Position numbers and translations under genes: made by a program. Under the pieces are notes generated by a model. That model was not told the DNA's origin. It saw nothing but the letters and a program-made list of their open reading frames with translations, and did no database searches. A stretch of DNA of 36,550 bases from an uncultured Ruminococcus sp. (lineage in GTDB: Bacteria > Bacillota > Clostridia > Oscillospirales > Ruminococcaceae), in contig CACZPI010000073.1 in the NCBI GenBank assembly GCA_902783005.1, forward strand, positions 1-36,550, given 5' to 3'. Below, in pieces: positions 6,574 through 14,584 of this stretch (its first letter is position 1; each line of letters starts with the position of its first letter).

Positions 6574-7743
6574 ATGATGAAAACAAACAAAGCGCGCACA
6601 GCGGCACTTTTCATTGCTGCCATTCTTTCAGCGGTTTCCCTGACAGCCTGCTCCGGCAGCAGCAGTTCCAATGATGATACTGTCGGAAATACGAACAGCA
6701 CCGCCGCACCGGCAGCAGAATCCAAGGCGGAGACGGCTGCCCAGACCGAGGAGGAAGCCGCGACCGCAGAGCTGAAGCATTTCAGCATCGGCTATCTGCC
6801 GTCCACCGGACATCTGCTCTACTTTGTGGCGAAGGAAGAGGGCTTCTTCGAGGCAGAGGGACTTGACGCCGAGCTGCAGCTCTTTGACAGCAACAACAAC
6901 ATGCTCAGCTCTCTTGAATCCGGCAAGCTCGATGCGGGCGCACTCGGCAGCACTGAGGTCGTCTCCTACCTACAGCAGGGCTACGACCTGACGCAGATCG
7001 GCGGTATCATGACAGAAGGACATGCCCTTCTCGTCAAGCCTGAGATCGTGGAGGGTGTGGATCCGGAGGACTACAGTCTGGAGCTGCTGCGCGGAAAGCG
7101 CATTGCCGTTGTTCCACTCGGAACGCAGGACATTGTCTGGCGCATCGGCTTCCGCGAGGCGGGGCTGGACGTCGGAACAGATGTAGAGTTCGTGGACGTG
7201 GAGAGCGGCACGGCGGCATTTGCGGCACTCAATAATGCCGACATTGACGGTGCGCTGGTGTTCACGCCGTTCCGTGCGCAGGGCGTCAACGACGGCTATG
7301 TGATCTTGGATTATTCCGGTGAGATCGAGGGCTTTGAGAAGCATCCGTGCTGCCGTAACATTGCCGAGACGGAGAAAATCAATGCCGACCCGGATGCCTA
7401 TAAGGCTTATCTGAAAGCACTGATCCAGGCTTATAAGTTCTATCAGGAAAATCAGGATGAGACGGTCGAGGACATTGTGAAGTATGTCAGCGTTGACCCG
7501 GATATCATCCGGCAGGAGACCTACGGCGAGCATATCAGCTCCTATCCCGACCCGGATAAAAAGACCATCGTAGAGTGGAAGGATCACATGGTCGATCTCG
7601 GTTTCTTTGAGGATTTTGATATTGAGTCCCATGTCAATACCGAGCTTTACAAATCGGCACTGGATGAGGTGATCTCCGAGCACCCGGAGGATGTGGATTT
7701 CTATGCCGATATGGTGACGCATTATGAGGAGTACGACAGTTAA
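6574..7743 (+). CDS. ABC transporter substrate-binding lipoprotein (NrtA/SsuA/TauA-like), copy 1
   Basis: A 389-residue lipoprotein (lipobox SLTAC, Cys 26; Ser-rich linker to about residue 65) followed by an NMT1/SsuA-type binding domain starting FSIGYLPSTGHLLYFVAKEE. Such proteins deliver sulfonates, nitrate, taurine or thiamine precursors to an ABC importer. Its place in the sulfur regulon suggests an organosulfur ligand. It shares with copy 2 (17672) an unusual Cys-Cys-Arg motif (HPCCRN) in the middle of the second lobe. First gene of a transporter operon with ATPase and permease. The substrate is not determinable from sequence. Confidence 0.88.
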   Translation: MMKTNKARTAALFIAAILSAVSLTACSGSSSSNDDTVGNTNSTAAPAAESKAETAAQTEEEAATAELKHFSIGYLPSTGHLLYFVAKEEGFFEAEGLDAELQLFDSNNNMLSSLESGKLDAGALGSTEVVSYLQQGYDLTQIGGIMTEGHALLVKPEIVEGVDPEDYSLELLRGKRIAVVPLGTQDIVWRIGFREAGLDVGTDVEFVDVESGTAAFAALNNADIDGALVFTPFRAQGVNDGYVILDYSGEIEGFEKHPCCRNIAETEKINADPDAYKAYLKALIQAYKFYQENQDETVEDIVKYVSVDPDIIRQETYGEHISSYPDPDKKTIVEWKDHMVDLGFFEDFDIESHVNTELYKSALDEVISEHPEDVDFYADMVTHYEEYDS

Positions 7744-7755
7744 GGCGGCGATAGC

Positions 7756-8552
7756 ATGAGTAAAATAGAGATCAGAAATATCTCCATGGATTATGTGGAG
7801 AAGAATACCCGCTTCACGGCATTGCAGAATGTATCACTCACCATCGAAAAAGGCGAATTTGTCAGTCTCCTCGGCTCTTCCGGCTGCGGAAAGAGCACCC
7901 TCCTGAGCATTCTGGAGGGACTGCGCAGTCCGGTCGAGGGGGAGGTCTATATCGATGGCGAGCGTGTCAACGGCCCCGGGAAAAACCGGGCCGTGGTGTT
8001 CCAGAACTACTCCTTGTTCCCGTGGATGACGGCGAAAAAAATGTGGTCTACGGCATCGAGCAGACCGCCCGCACGCTGTCCCGTCAGGAACGGCAGGCGC
8101 GTGCGGAGAAATTTCTGCAAAAGGTGGAGCTGACGGACTATCAGAACAAATTCCCTCTCCAGCTCTCCGGCGGACAGCAGCAGCGCGTTGCCATTGCAAG
8201 AGCGCTTGCGATGGATACGGAGATCCTGCTGATGGACGAACCGTTCGGCGCACTTGATCCGCGCACCAGAGTCTCCCTGCAAAAGCTCCTGCTCTCGCTG
8301 TGGCGCAGTGAGGAGGGCGAGAAGAAAACGGTCGTCTTTGTAACGCATGATGTGGACGAGGCGATCTACCTGTCTGACAGGATCATCGTTATGCAGCCGA
8401 ATCCTGGCAGGATCTACAGAGAGGTACATGTACCGTTCCCGCGTCCGCGCGATTACGATGCGCTCATCGGAACAAAGGAATATCAGCAGTTCCGCAGTGA
8501 GCTGGTGGAGCTGTTTTACCGCAGTGACCTAGCAGAGGAGGCGGTCGGATGA
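7756..8552 (+). pseudogene. ABC transporter ATPase (SsuB/TauB-like), interrupted by a -1 frameshift
   Basis: The two frames together form one nitrate/sulfonate/taurine-type ATPase of about 265 residues. The first frame carries Walker A (GSSGCGKST) and the Q-loop region, ending in FPWMTAKK at about residue 95. The second continues NVVYGIEQ and holds the signature ([15 protein letters not shown]), Walker B ([11 protein letters not shown]) and H-loop ([10 protein letters not shown]). The break is in a run of seven A at 8035-8041, and one more A would restore the frame. It may be a real mutation, a sequencing slip, or productive slippage on the A-run. The 3' end overlaps the permease by 4 bases, and all motifs are intact, which argues against old decay. 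Confidence 0.88.
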
Positions 8553-9484
8553 CATGGCGCGAACGCTTTCTCCGGATCCCACATATCTGGTTTCTGGCGC
8601 TTCTGCTCATCCAGCTGCTGCCGGATGCAAAGGAGGGAGACTACTATCCGGCGTATGTGATCGGATCTGCGGTCATCCTGGAACTGTTCTACCTCCTGGT
8701 ATCCCTCCTCAGCCGTAAAAAAGAGACGATCTCCGAGACCGGGAAGCTCCTCTCCGTGGTCGAGATCCTTGTGCTGCTCTGGGTGCTGTTCGGGTCGAAG
8801 CTCGACAGGCTGAATGCGAAAATGTTCCCCGCTCCCGGCATCGTGTTTCACCAGTTTATCGAGGACACACAGCCGCTTTTAGCAGCCGTCTGGATCTCAC
8901 TCCGGACGATTCTGGAGGGCTTTTTGCTGGCGCTCGTGATCGCCGTTCCGATGGGTCTGATCCTTGGCTGGTTCAAGGCGGTGCGCTCAACGGCAAGCTA
9001 TGTGGTGCGGTTTGTCAGCGCCATCCCGCCGATCGTGTACATTCCGTATGCGATCGCGCTGTTTCCGAGCATGAATGCGGCAAAGGTGTTCATCATCTTT
9101 GTGGCATCCTACTGGCCGATTTTGTCCGGTACTATGACAGGGGTCGTCAATATCGATCGCGGCATCCTCGATTCCGCAAGGGCGCTGGGCGTGGGGCATC
9201 TCTCTATGCTGCTTCATGTGATCCTTCCGGGCGCACTCCCCTACATTTTCAACGGCATGAATCAGGGGCTTGGCATCTCCTTTATTCTGCTGACATCGGC
9301 GGAGATGATCGCGGCAGATTCCACCAATCCCGGTCTTGGCTTCTACATCTGGAACTTCTCGAATTTTGCAAATTACAAGCGTGTAATTCCGGCAATCATT
9401 GTACTTGGCATCACGATCTGCCTGATTTTGTTTGTCATCAAAAAAATTCAGGTTTTTCTGCTCCGATGGAGAGCGCCGGTATAA
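8549..9484 (+). CDS. ABC transporter permease (SsuC/TauC-like), copy 1
   Basis: A 311-residue membrane protein with the BPD_transp_1 fold. Several hydrophobic segments are visible, and the ATPase-contact loop lies around residues 195-225 (ILDSARALGVGHLSMLLHVILPGALPYIF). Unusually for SsuC it has three N-terminal hydrophobic stretches before the core (residues about 10-75). It overlaps the ATPase stop by 4 bases and is followed by a terminator at 9512. It works with the binding protein at 6574; substrate by context an organosulfur compound. Confidence 0.87.
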   Translation: MTWRERFLRIPHIWFLALLLIQLLPDAKEGDYYPAYVIGSAVILELFYLLVSLLSRKKETISETGKLLSVVEILVLLWVLFGSKLDRLNAKMFPAPGIVFHQFIEDTQPLLAAVWISLRTILEGFLLALVIAVPMGLILGWFKAVRSTASYVVRFVSAIPPIVYIPYAIALFPSMNAAKVFIIFVASYWPILSGTMTGVVNIDRGILDSARALGVGHLSMLLHVILPGALPYIFNGMNQGLGISFILLTSAEMIAADSTNPGLGFYIWNFSNFANYKRVIPAIIVLGITICLILFVIKKIQVFLLRWRAPV

Positions 9485-9511
9485 AAACGAAATCACCATT
9501 ATCCTTTCCCG

Positions 9512-9542
9512 GAGTCGGTCATGTTCTGTGACCGGCTCTTTC
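9512..9542 (+). terminator. Terminator of transporter operon 1
   Basis: Stem GAGTCGGTCA / TGACCGGCTC (10 bp, one G-U) with a 7-nt loop, followed by TTTCCT. The T-tract is short. Confidence 0.65.
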
Positions 9543-9554
9543 CTATCCTGCCTA

Positions 9555-9620
9555 TCAGTTCCTTTTAGACTGCATACTCAAAATAAACAATTGGACAAAA
9601 CGGCGTAGGGATGCTATAAT
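9555..9620 (+). promoter_or_regulatory. Sulfur-regulon promoter 3 (metK operon)
   Basis: First half-element at 9555 (TCAGTTCCTTTTAGACT), second 23 bases later at 9578 (TCAAAATAAACAAT), TGGACA at 9592-9597, 17-bp spacer, TATAAT at 9615-9620. Confidence 0.8.
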
Positions 9621-9653
9621 GTAAGCATAGAAAAACGAAAGGAGCTGTTTGTG

Positions 9654-9740
9654 ATGAGAAAATCGTGTTGTTGTTCCAAAGTACAATCTATCGTTATGAA
9701 ACAGAGGAACAGCACTTCGTATAGACCCCGTGTGCGCTGA
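9654..9740 (+). CDS. Cys-rich leader peptide of the metK-mcc operon
   Basis: A 28-residue frame starting MRKSCCCSKV, with three consecutive TGT Cys codons at 9666-9674. The ATG follows AAAGGAG, 33 bases after the -10 box. A strong terminator stands downstream at 9761-9797, ahead of the first enzyme gene. The operon makes cysteine from homocysteine (MccA, MccB), so a cysteine-sensing leader is functionally coherent. Leader peptides with Cys runs controlling sulfur genes are known from mycobacteria; this is an independent arrangement with an intrinsic terminator. Confidence 0.78.
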   Translation: MRKSCCCSKVQSIVMKQRNSTSYRPRVR

Positions 9741-9797
9741 CGCATATCGGAATGAAATTTACGGAGAATGCAGAGCTCTTCTGTATTCTCCGTTTTT
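9669..9797 (+). promoter_or_regulatory. Candidate cysteine attenuator with alternative RNA folds
   Basis: Three mutually dependent pairings can be drawn. (1) TGTTGTTCC at 9669-9677, covering the Cys codons, pairs with GGAACAGCA at 9706-9714 (9 bp, one G-U). (2) ACAGAGGA at 9701-9708 pairs with TCTTCTGT at 9777-9784 (8 bp, one G-U); this needs the 9706 region free and breaks the terminator. (3) The terminator is 9761-9774 with 9780-9793. A ribosome stalled at scarce Cys-tRNA would block fold 1, favour fold 2 and allow readthrough. The pairings are seen in the sequence; the mechanism is inferred. Confidence 0.62.
9761..9797 (+). terminator. Attenuator terminator before the methyltransferase-metK operon
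   Basis: A 14-bp stem with one G-U pair (ACGGAGAATGCAGA / TCTGTATTCTCCGT) and a 5-nt loop, running into five T. It lies 25 bases before the methyltransferase start, so it must be bypassed for expression. Confidence 0.88.
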
Positions 9798-9822
9798 GTG
9801 TCTATACAGGACGGAGGCAGGT

Positions 9823-10704
9823 ATGATAAAGCATCAGGAAAGTCAGACGGCAAAGCTCTGCGCATTTGCCCGAGGCTGGCATTCCAACACAGCAAAGCAA
9901 AAGCTGTTTGACGACTATCTTGCGTATGACATGATGGGGGGAGACGAATTTGAACGGCAGAGGGCATTGATCCGCGATGCCTACACAGACGGCAGCCCGG
10001 AGGATTTCGTTCGTTTTGTCAACACCTATTTTGTGCCGATACCTCTTGCCCGGATCCGGTTCACAGAGGATAGGCTCGCAGCGTTTGCCGAGGACAGAGT
10101 GCAGTATGTGATCTGCGGTGCGGGTGCGGATACCTTCTCGTTCCGGAATGCAGATCCGGATATTGAGATTTTTGAGGTAGACCACCCGGACACCCAGCTC
10201 TATAAGCTCGGACGCATTCGGGAGCTGCAATGGAATATCCCGAAAAATGTGCATTTCGTTCCGGTCGATTTTGAGCGTGAAACGATGATCGGCAAGCTCC
10301 TGCAGGCGGGATTTCATCCGGGATGGAAAACATTTTTCAGCATCCTCGGTGTGAGCTACTATCTGACACTTCCCGTATTCACCAAAACGCTCGAACAGAT
10401 CGCTGCCCTGTCGGCGCTTGGGAGCGTACTGGTATTTGACTATCCGGAGAAAGGCGCATCCCCGGCGGAGCGTGTCACCCGCCTTGCCCAGATCACACAC
10501 TCACTCGGAGAGCCGATGCAGGGCGGATTCCGGTACAATGATGTATCGCGGGCGCTGTTCGGTCTTGGCTTCCAGATTGACACCTTCCTCCCGCCTGCAA
10601 AGGTGCAGGAAACCTATTTCCGAAACAGAAGTGATGGACTCACCGCTTTTGAAAATGTCAATCTGCTGTCCGCAGTCTATACCAGCGGACGGAGTTATGA
10701 GTAA
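9823..10704 (+). CDS. Class I SAM-dependent methyltransferase (LCMT/PPM1-like family)
   Basis: A 293-residue protein with a Rossmann SAM-binding motif (YVICGAGADTFSFR, about residues 92-105) and the downstream acidic motif EVDHPDTQLYKLGRI, characteristic of the leucine-carboxyl-methyltransferase-like family. The ATG at 9823 follows GGAGG; the frame upstream overlaps the attenuator and is not coding. It is first in an operon with metK, luxS, mccB and mccA. In Bacillus the reverse-transsulfuration operon also begins with a small-molecule methyltransferase (YrrT), so it may help drain SAM to SAH. The methyl acceptor is unknown; a sulfur metabolite is possible. Confidence 0.82.
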   Translation: MIKHQESQTAKLCAFARGWHSNTAKQKLFDDYLAYDMMGGDEFERQRALIRDAYTDGSPEDFVRFVNTYFVPIPLARIRFTEDRLAAFAEDRVQYVICGAGADTFSFRNADPDIEIFEVDHPDTQLYKLGRIRELQWNIPKNVHFVPVDFERETMIGKLLQAGFHPGWKTFFSILGVSYYLTLPVFTKTLEQIAALSALGSVLVFDYPEKGASPAERVTRLAQITHSLGEPMQGGFRYNDVSRALFGLGFQIDTFLPPAKVQETYFRNRSDGLTAFENVNLLSAVYTSGRSYE

Positions 10705-10716
10705 AGGAGAATTATC

Positions 10717-11892
10717 ATGAGTATCACCATTTTTACTTCCGAATCCGTAACAGAGGGGCATCCCGACAAGGTCGCCGATAAGATCTCGGATGCCATTCTG
10801 GATGCATACCTGAAACAGGATGCCCATGCACGCACCGCTGTGGAGACGCTGCTGAAAAACAACACGGTCGTGCTCGCCGGGGAGATCAATTCCACTGCGA
10901 ATGTCGATATTGAAAAGGTCGTCCGCAAGACGATCAATGCCATCGGATATGACCGTGAGGCTCTGGGGTTTGACGGCCATACTGCACAGATCATCAATCT
11001 GCTTGACCGCCAGTCCCCCGATATTGCACAGGGTGTGGATTCTGCACTGGAGGTCAGGGCGGAGCAGGGTACCGAGATCGGTGCAGGCGATCAGGGCATC
11101 ATCTTCGGCTATGCAAGCAATGAAACACCGGAGCTGCTGCCGCTGCCGATCGCGCTGGCACATCGTCTTGCCATTCGCCTGACGGAGGTCAGAAAAAATC
11201 ACACGCTCCCCTATCTTCGTCCGGACGGCAAGACACAGGTCTCGGTACGCTATGAGAACGGAAAAGCCGTTGGCATCGACACCGCCCTTGTCTCTGCACA
11301 GCACGGTGAGAACGTTTCACAATCGGAGCTGAAAGAGGACATCATCCGTCATGTGATTCGTCCGGTGATTCCGGAGAAATGGCAGGATGGGAGCATTCGG
11401 GTTCTCATCAACCCGACAGGGCGCTTTGTCATCGGCGGTCCGGTCGGCGACAGCGGTCTGACCGGGCGCAAGATCATTGTGGATACCTACGGCGGCGCTG
11501 CGCGTCATGGCGGCGGTGCTTTCTCCGGTAAGGATGCGACGAAGGTAGACCGCAGCGCCGCATACGCAGCACGATGGGCGGCAAAGGATATCGTTGCTGC
11601 CGGACTTGCAGACAGAGCCGAGATCCAGCTTGCTTACGCCATCGGTGTGGCGGCTCCGGTATCTGTGAATGTCAATACCTTTGGCACCGGCATCCTCCCG
11701 GATGAGCAGATACAGGCGGCAGTCACCAGGGTATTTGATTTCCGCCCGGGGGCAATTATCGAGGCATTAAAGCTCCGGAAGCCGATCTACAGCCAGACGG
11801 CAGCATACGGCCACTTCGGCAGAACAGATGTGGAATTCACATGGGAGAAAACCGACAGAGCCGATGCACTCAGAGAGGCGGCAGGGGTATGA
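10717..11892 (+). CDS. metK: S-adenosylmethionine synthetase
   Basis: A 391-residue MetK that makes SAM from methionine and ATP. Its hallmark motifs are all present: [18 protein letters not shown] at the N-terminus, [12 protein letters not shown] near residue 115 and [19 protein letters not shown] near residue 265. Length is normal. It follows the methyltransferase by 12 bases and overlaps luxS by 4 (ATGA), so the three are translated from one message under the Cys attenuator. Putting metK in a cysteine-sensing operon rather than under a SAM riboswitch is unusual. Confidence 0.96.
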   Translation: MSITIFTSESVTEGHPDKVADKISDAILDAYLKQDAHARTAVETLLKNNTVVLAGEINSTANVDIEKVVRKTINAIGYDREALGFDGHTAQIINLLDRQSPDIAQGVDSALEVRAEQGTEIGAGDQGIIFGYASNETPELLPLPIALAHRLAIRLTEVRKNHTLPYLRPDGKTQVSVRYENGKAVGIDTALVSAQHGENVSQSELKEDIIRHVIRPVIPEKWQDGSIRVLINPTGRFVIGGPVGDSGLTGRKIIVDTYGGAARHGGGAFSGKDATKVDRSAAYAARWAAKDIVAAGLADRAEIQLAYAIGVAAPVSVNVNTFGTGILPDEQIQAAVTRVFDFRPGAIIEALKLRKPIYSQTAAYGHFGRTDVEFTWEKTDRADALREAAGV

Positions 11893-12359
11893 AACGGATC
11901 GCAAGCTTCTCCGTGAATCATGATGTACTGGATCGTGGCGTGTATGTATCGCGTATCGACGGTGATGCTGTGACATACGACATTCGGATGAAGAAGCCGA
12001 ACAATCCGGAGCATGACTACATTTCTCCGAAGGCACTGCACACGATCGAGCATCTGCTTGCGACATACGTCCGGAATTCGGAGTATTCCGACAGCATTAT
12101 CTACGCCGGACCAATGGGCTGCCGCACCGGATTCTATCTGGTCGCAAGAGATACGGTCACAAAGCCGCAGATCCTGTCACTCCTTGTAAGAGCCTATCAG
12201 TATATGGCAGATTTCAAGGGGACGATTCCCGGCTCGGCAAGAGCGGAGTGCGGGAACTATCTGGAGCATGACCTTGCGGAAACCAAGCGTGAGGCAGAGG
12301 AATATCTTTCGATCCTGCGGGGACTGTCCGAACAGGATATGCAGTATAAGGAGGCATAA
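11889..12359 (+). CDS. luxS: S-ribosylhomocysteine lyase (LuxS)
   Basis: A 156-residue LuxS. It cleaves S-ribosylhomocysteine to homocysteine and DPD, the autoinducer-2 precursor. The metal ligands are H51 and H55 in LHTIEH and C121 in AECGNY; C78 in GPMGCRTGF matches the catalytic cysteine. Start at 11889 overlaps metK's stop. Its metabolic job here is to return homocysteine to MccA/MccB. The nucleosidase (MtnN/Pfs) that makes its substrate is not in the window. Confidence 0.96.
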   Translation: MKRIASFSVNHDVLDRGVYVSRIDGDAVTYDIRMKKPNNPEHDYISPKALHTIEHLLATYVRNSEYSDSIIYAGPMGCRTGFYLVARDTVTKPQILSLLVRAYQYMADFKGTIPGSARAECGNYLEHDLAETKREAEEYLSILRGLSEQDMQYKEA

Positions 12360-12361
12360 CC

Positions 12362-13522
12362 ATGGGAAATTTTAAGAACATCAACACCGCCCTCATCCAC
12401 GGCGGCATCTCCAAGGATGAGCGCACCGGCGCAGTGAATGTGCCGATCTACCAGACCTCGACCTATCAGCAGGACGGTCTGGGCAAAATACGGGGGTACG
12501 AATATTCCCGCACCGGCAATCCTACCCGTGAGGCGCTTGAAGCGCTCATCGCCGAGCTGGAAGGCGGCTATGCAGGCTTTGCATTCGGTTCGGGCATGGC
12601 GGCGACAACGGCAGTTTTGAGTCTGTTGCACAGCGGCGACCGTGTGCTGATCTCCAGCAACGTCTACGGCGGCACCTTCCGGGTGCTCGACAAGGTATTC
12701 AATCATTTCAATATTCTGTATTCCATCGCCGATACGACCGATCTTAACACCTTTGAACAGGCGATCACACCGGAGGTCAGGGCGGTCATGATCGAAAGCC
12801 CTGCCAATCCCCTGATGACCGTGACGGACATTGCCGCGGTTGCGCAGATTGCACATCAGCACGGTTTACTTGTCATCGTAGACAACACTTTTATGACGCC
12901 CTATCTGCAAAGACCGTTGGAGCTGGGCGCAGATATTGTGGTACACAGCGCGACAAAGTACCTCGGCGGGCATTCAGATGTGGTAGCGGGTCTGGCGGTC
13001 GTTTCGACAAAGGAGCTTGCCGACCAGATTGCATTTATCCAAAATTCCACCGGAGGGGTGCTGCCGCCGTTTGATTCGTTCCTGCTCATCCGGGGTATCA
13101 AGACCCTCGGCGTGCGTATGGACAGACATGTGGAAAATGCAGTCAAGGCAGCCGAGTTTCTTAAAAAACATCCTGCCGTCAAGCAGGTCTATTATCCCGG
13201 TCTCCCGGATGCACAGGGCTATGAGATCAATCAGAAGCAGGCGAAAAACGGCGGTGTGATGATCTCCTTTGAGCTGCATGAAAATTATGACATTGGCGTA
13301 TTTTTCGAGAGCCTGAAGCTCATCATGCTCGCGGAAAGCCTCGGCGGTGTGGAGTCGCTGGTGTGCCATCCGTCCACGATGACCCATGCGGCCATTCCGG
13401 CAGATATTCGTCAAAAGGTCGGCATCACAGACGGTCTAATCCGGCTGTCCACCGGCATTGAGGATATTGCGGATATTCTCGCCGATCTGGAGCAGGCGAT
13501 CGCCAAAAGTGAGGTGAAATAA
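12362..13522 (+). CDS. mccB: Cystathionine gamma-lyase / beta-lyase family PLP enzyme (MccB-like)
   Basis: A 386-residue Cys/Met metabolism PLP enzyme, with YQTSTY near the start, the Y-x-R pair in YEYSRTGNPTR, and PLP lysine K199 in HSATKYLGGHSD. It begins 2 bases after luxS and ends 1 base before the mccA-like gene. Pairing with that gene points to cystathionine gamma-lyase activity (cystathionine to cysteine) in reverse transsulfuration, as with MccB in Bacillus. A beta-lyase or gamma-synthase role in methionine synthesis cannot be excluded from sequence alone. Confidence 0.88.
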   Translation: MGNFKNINTALIHGGISKDERTGAVNVPIYQTSTYQQDGLGKIRGYEYSRTGNPTREALEALIAELEGGYAGFAFGSGMAATTAVLSLLHSGDRVLISSNVYGGTFRVLDKVFNHFNILYSIADTTDLNTFEQAITPEVRAVMIESPANPLMTVTDIAAVAQIAHQHGLLVIVDNTFMTPYLQRPLELGADIVVHSATKYLGGHSDVVAGLAVVSTKELADQIAFIQNSTGGVLPPFDSFLLIRGIKTLGVRMDRHVENAVKAAEFLKKHPAVKQVYYPGLPDAQGYEINQKQAKNGGVMISFELHENYDIGVFFESLKLIMLAESLGGVESLVCHPSTMTHAAIPADIRQKVGITDGLIRLSTGIEDIADILADLEQAIAKSEVK

Positions 13523-13523
13523 C

Positions 13524-14435
13524 ATGCGTTACTATGGATCCATGCAGGCGCTGATCGGCAATACCCCGCTCGTCAGACTCCCGCATCTGGACATTCCGAC
13601 GGGTGTGAATCTGTTTGCAAAGCTCGAATTATGGAACCCCTCCGGCAGCGTCAAGGACAGGACGGGGCTGTATATGATACGCGATGCAGAGGAGCGGGGA
13701 CTGCTGCATCCGGGCAGCACCATTGTAGTCGGCACTGCCGGAAATACGGGGCTTGGCATTGCCTTTGCCGCACTGAACAGAGGGTACCGTCTGGTGTTTG
13801 TCGTGCCGACAAAATTTTCTGCTGAAAAGCAGGCACTGCTCCGTGCGCTCGGTGCCGAGGTCATCAATACGCCCCGGGAACTGGGAATGCTTGGTGCAGA
13901 GAGGCGTGCCGAGGAGCTGACGCAGGAGATCCCCGGCGCCGTGACGCTCGACCAGTTCAAGAACCAGAGCAATCCGCAGGCACACTACGAAACCACAGGA
14001 CGGGAGATTTGGGAAGCACTGGACGGTCAGATCGACTATGTCGTAGCAGGTGCCGGAAGCGGCGGTACCTATACCGGAATCCTGCGATATATCAAGGAGC
14101 GCAAACCGGATGTACAGGGTATTCTCACCGACCCGGTCGGGTCTACGATGGGCGGCGGTGAGCATGCCGATTACAATATTGAAGGCATCGGCAACGACTT
14201 CATTGCCGAGACGATGGATATGTCCTTGGTCGATGCCGTCATCAAGGTCACGGATGACGAGGCATTTTCCCATGCCCGGCTGCTGGCAAAGCGGGAGGGC
14301 ATCTTTGCCGGCTCCTCCTCCGGTGCGGCACTTGCGGCTGCGCTGAAGCTCATCCAGAGCGGCATCACCGGGAATGTAGTGGCGGTATTTCCCGACAGGG
14401 GAGACCGGTATTTCAGTACGGGTTTGTATGCATAA
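13524..14435 (+). CDS. mccA: Cystathionine beta-synthase / O-acetylserine-dependent MccA-like enzyme
   Basis: A 303-residue fold-type II PLP enzyme of the cysteine synthase family. The PLP lysine is K44 in NPSGSVKDRTG, and the phosphate loop GSGGTYTGI lies near residue 178. The active-site loop reads GTAGNTGLG instead of the TSGNTG of ordinary cysteine synthases, a feature shared with MccA/cystathionine beta-synthase types. Together with MccB it would convert homocysteine to cysteine. Last gene of the Cys-attenuated operon; a long terminator follows. Confidence 0.87.
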   Translation: MRYYGSMQALIGNTPLVRLPHLDIPTGVNLFAKLELWNPSGSVKDRTGLYMIRDAEERGLLHPGSTIVVGTAGNTGLGIAFAALNRGYRLVFVVPTKFSAEKQALLRALGAEVINTPRELGMLGAERRAEELTQEIPGAVTLDQFKNQSNPQAHYETTGREIWEALDGQIDYVVAGAGSGGTYTGILRYIKERKPDVQGILTDPVGSTMGGGEHADYNIEGIGNDFIAETMDMSLVDAVIKVTDDEAFSHARLLAKREGIFAGSSSGAALAAALKLIQSGITGNVVAVFPDRGDRYFSTGLYA

Positions 14436-14442
14436 ATGACAG

Positions 14443-14490
14443 GAGTTCGCCTTTGGAGGATAAACCTCCGAAGGCGGACTCTTAATTTTT
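14443..14490 (+). terminator. Terminator of the metK-mcc operon
   Basis: A 17-bp stem with two G-U pairs (arms 14443-14459 and 14465-14481, 5-nt loop), followed by TTAATTTTT. The T-tract overlaps the start of promoter 4. Confidence 0.88.
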
Positions 14491-14547
14491 GCGATAATGC
14501 ATTCTCAAAAACAAGAATTGGACAAAACGGCGAAATATTGGTATAAT
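14482..14547 (+). promoter_or_regulatory. Sulfur-regulon promoter 4 (D1-K1)
   Basis: First half-element at 14482 (TTAATTTTTGCGATAAT), second at 14505 (TCAAAAACAAGAAT), here with a clear dyad ATTCT-N8-AGAAT at 14501-14518. TGGACA at 14519-14524, 17-bp spacer, TATAAT at 14542-14547. The gene starts 37 bases later with no leader peptide. Confidence 0.82.
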
Positions 14548-14584
14548 AGGCATATACCAATCACATAAGGAGAGGATCAGAAAA

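Noticed and set aside
10717-10760. SAM riboswitch or T-box upstream of metK or metY
   Set aside because: No SAM-box core, K-turn or T-box sequence is visible in the leaders; leader peptides and terminators explain the structure instead.
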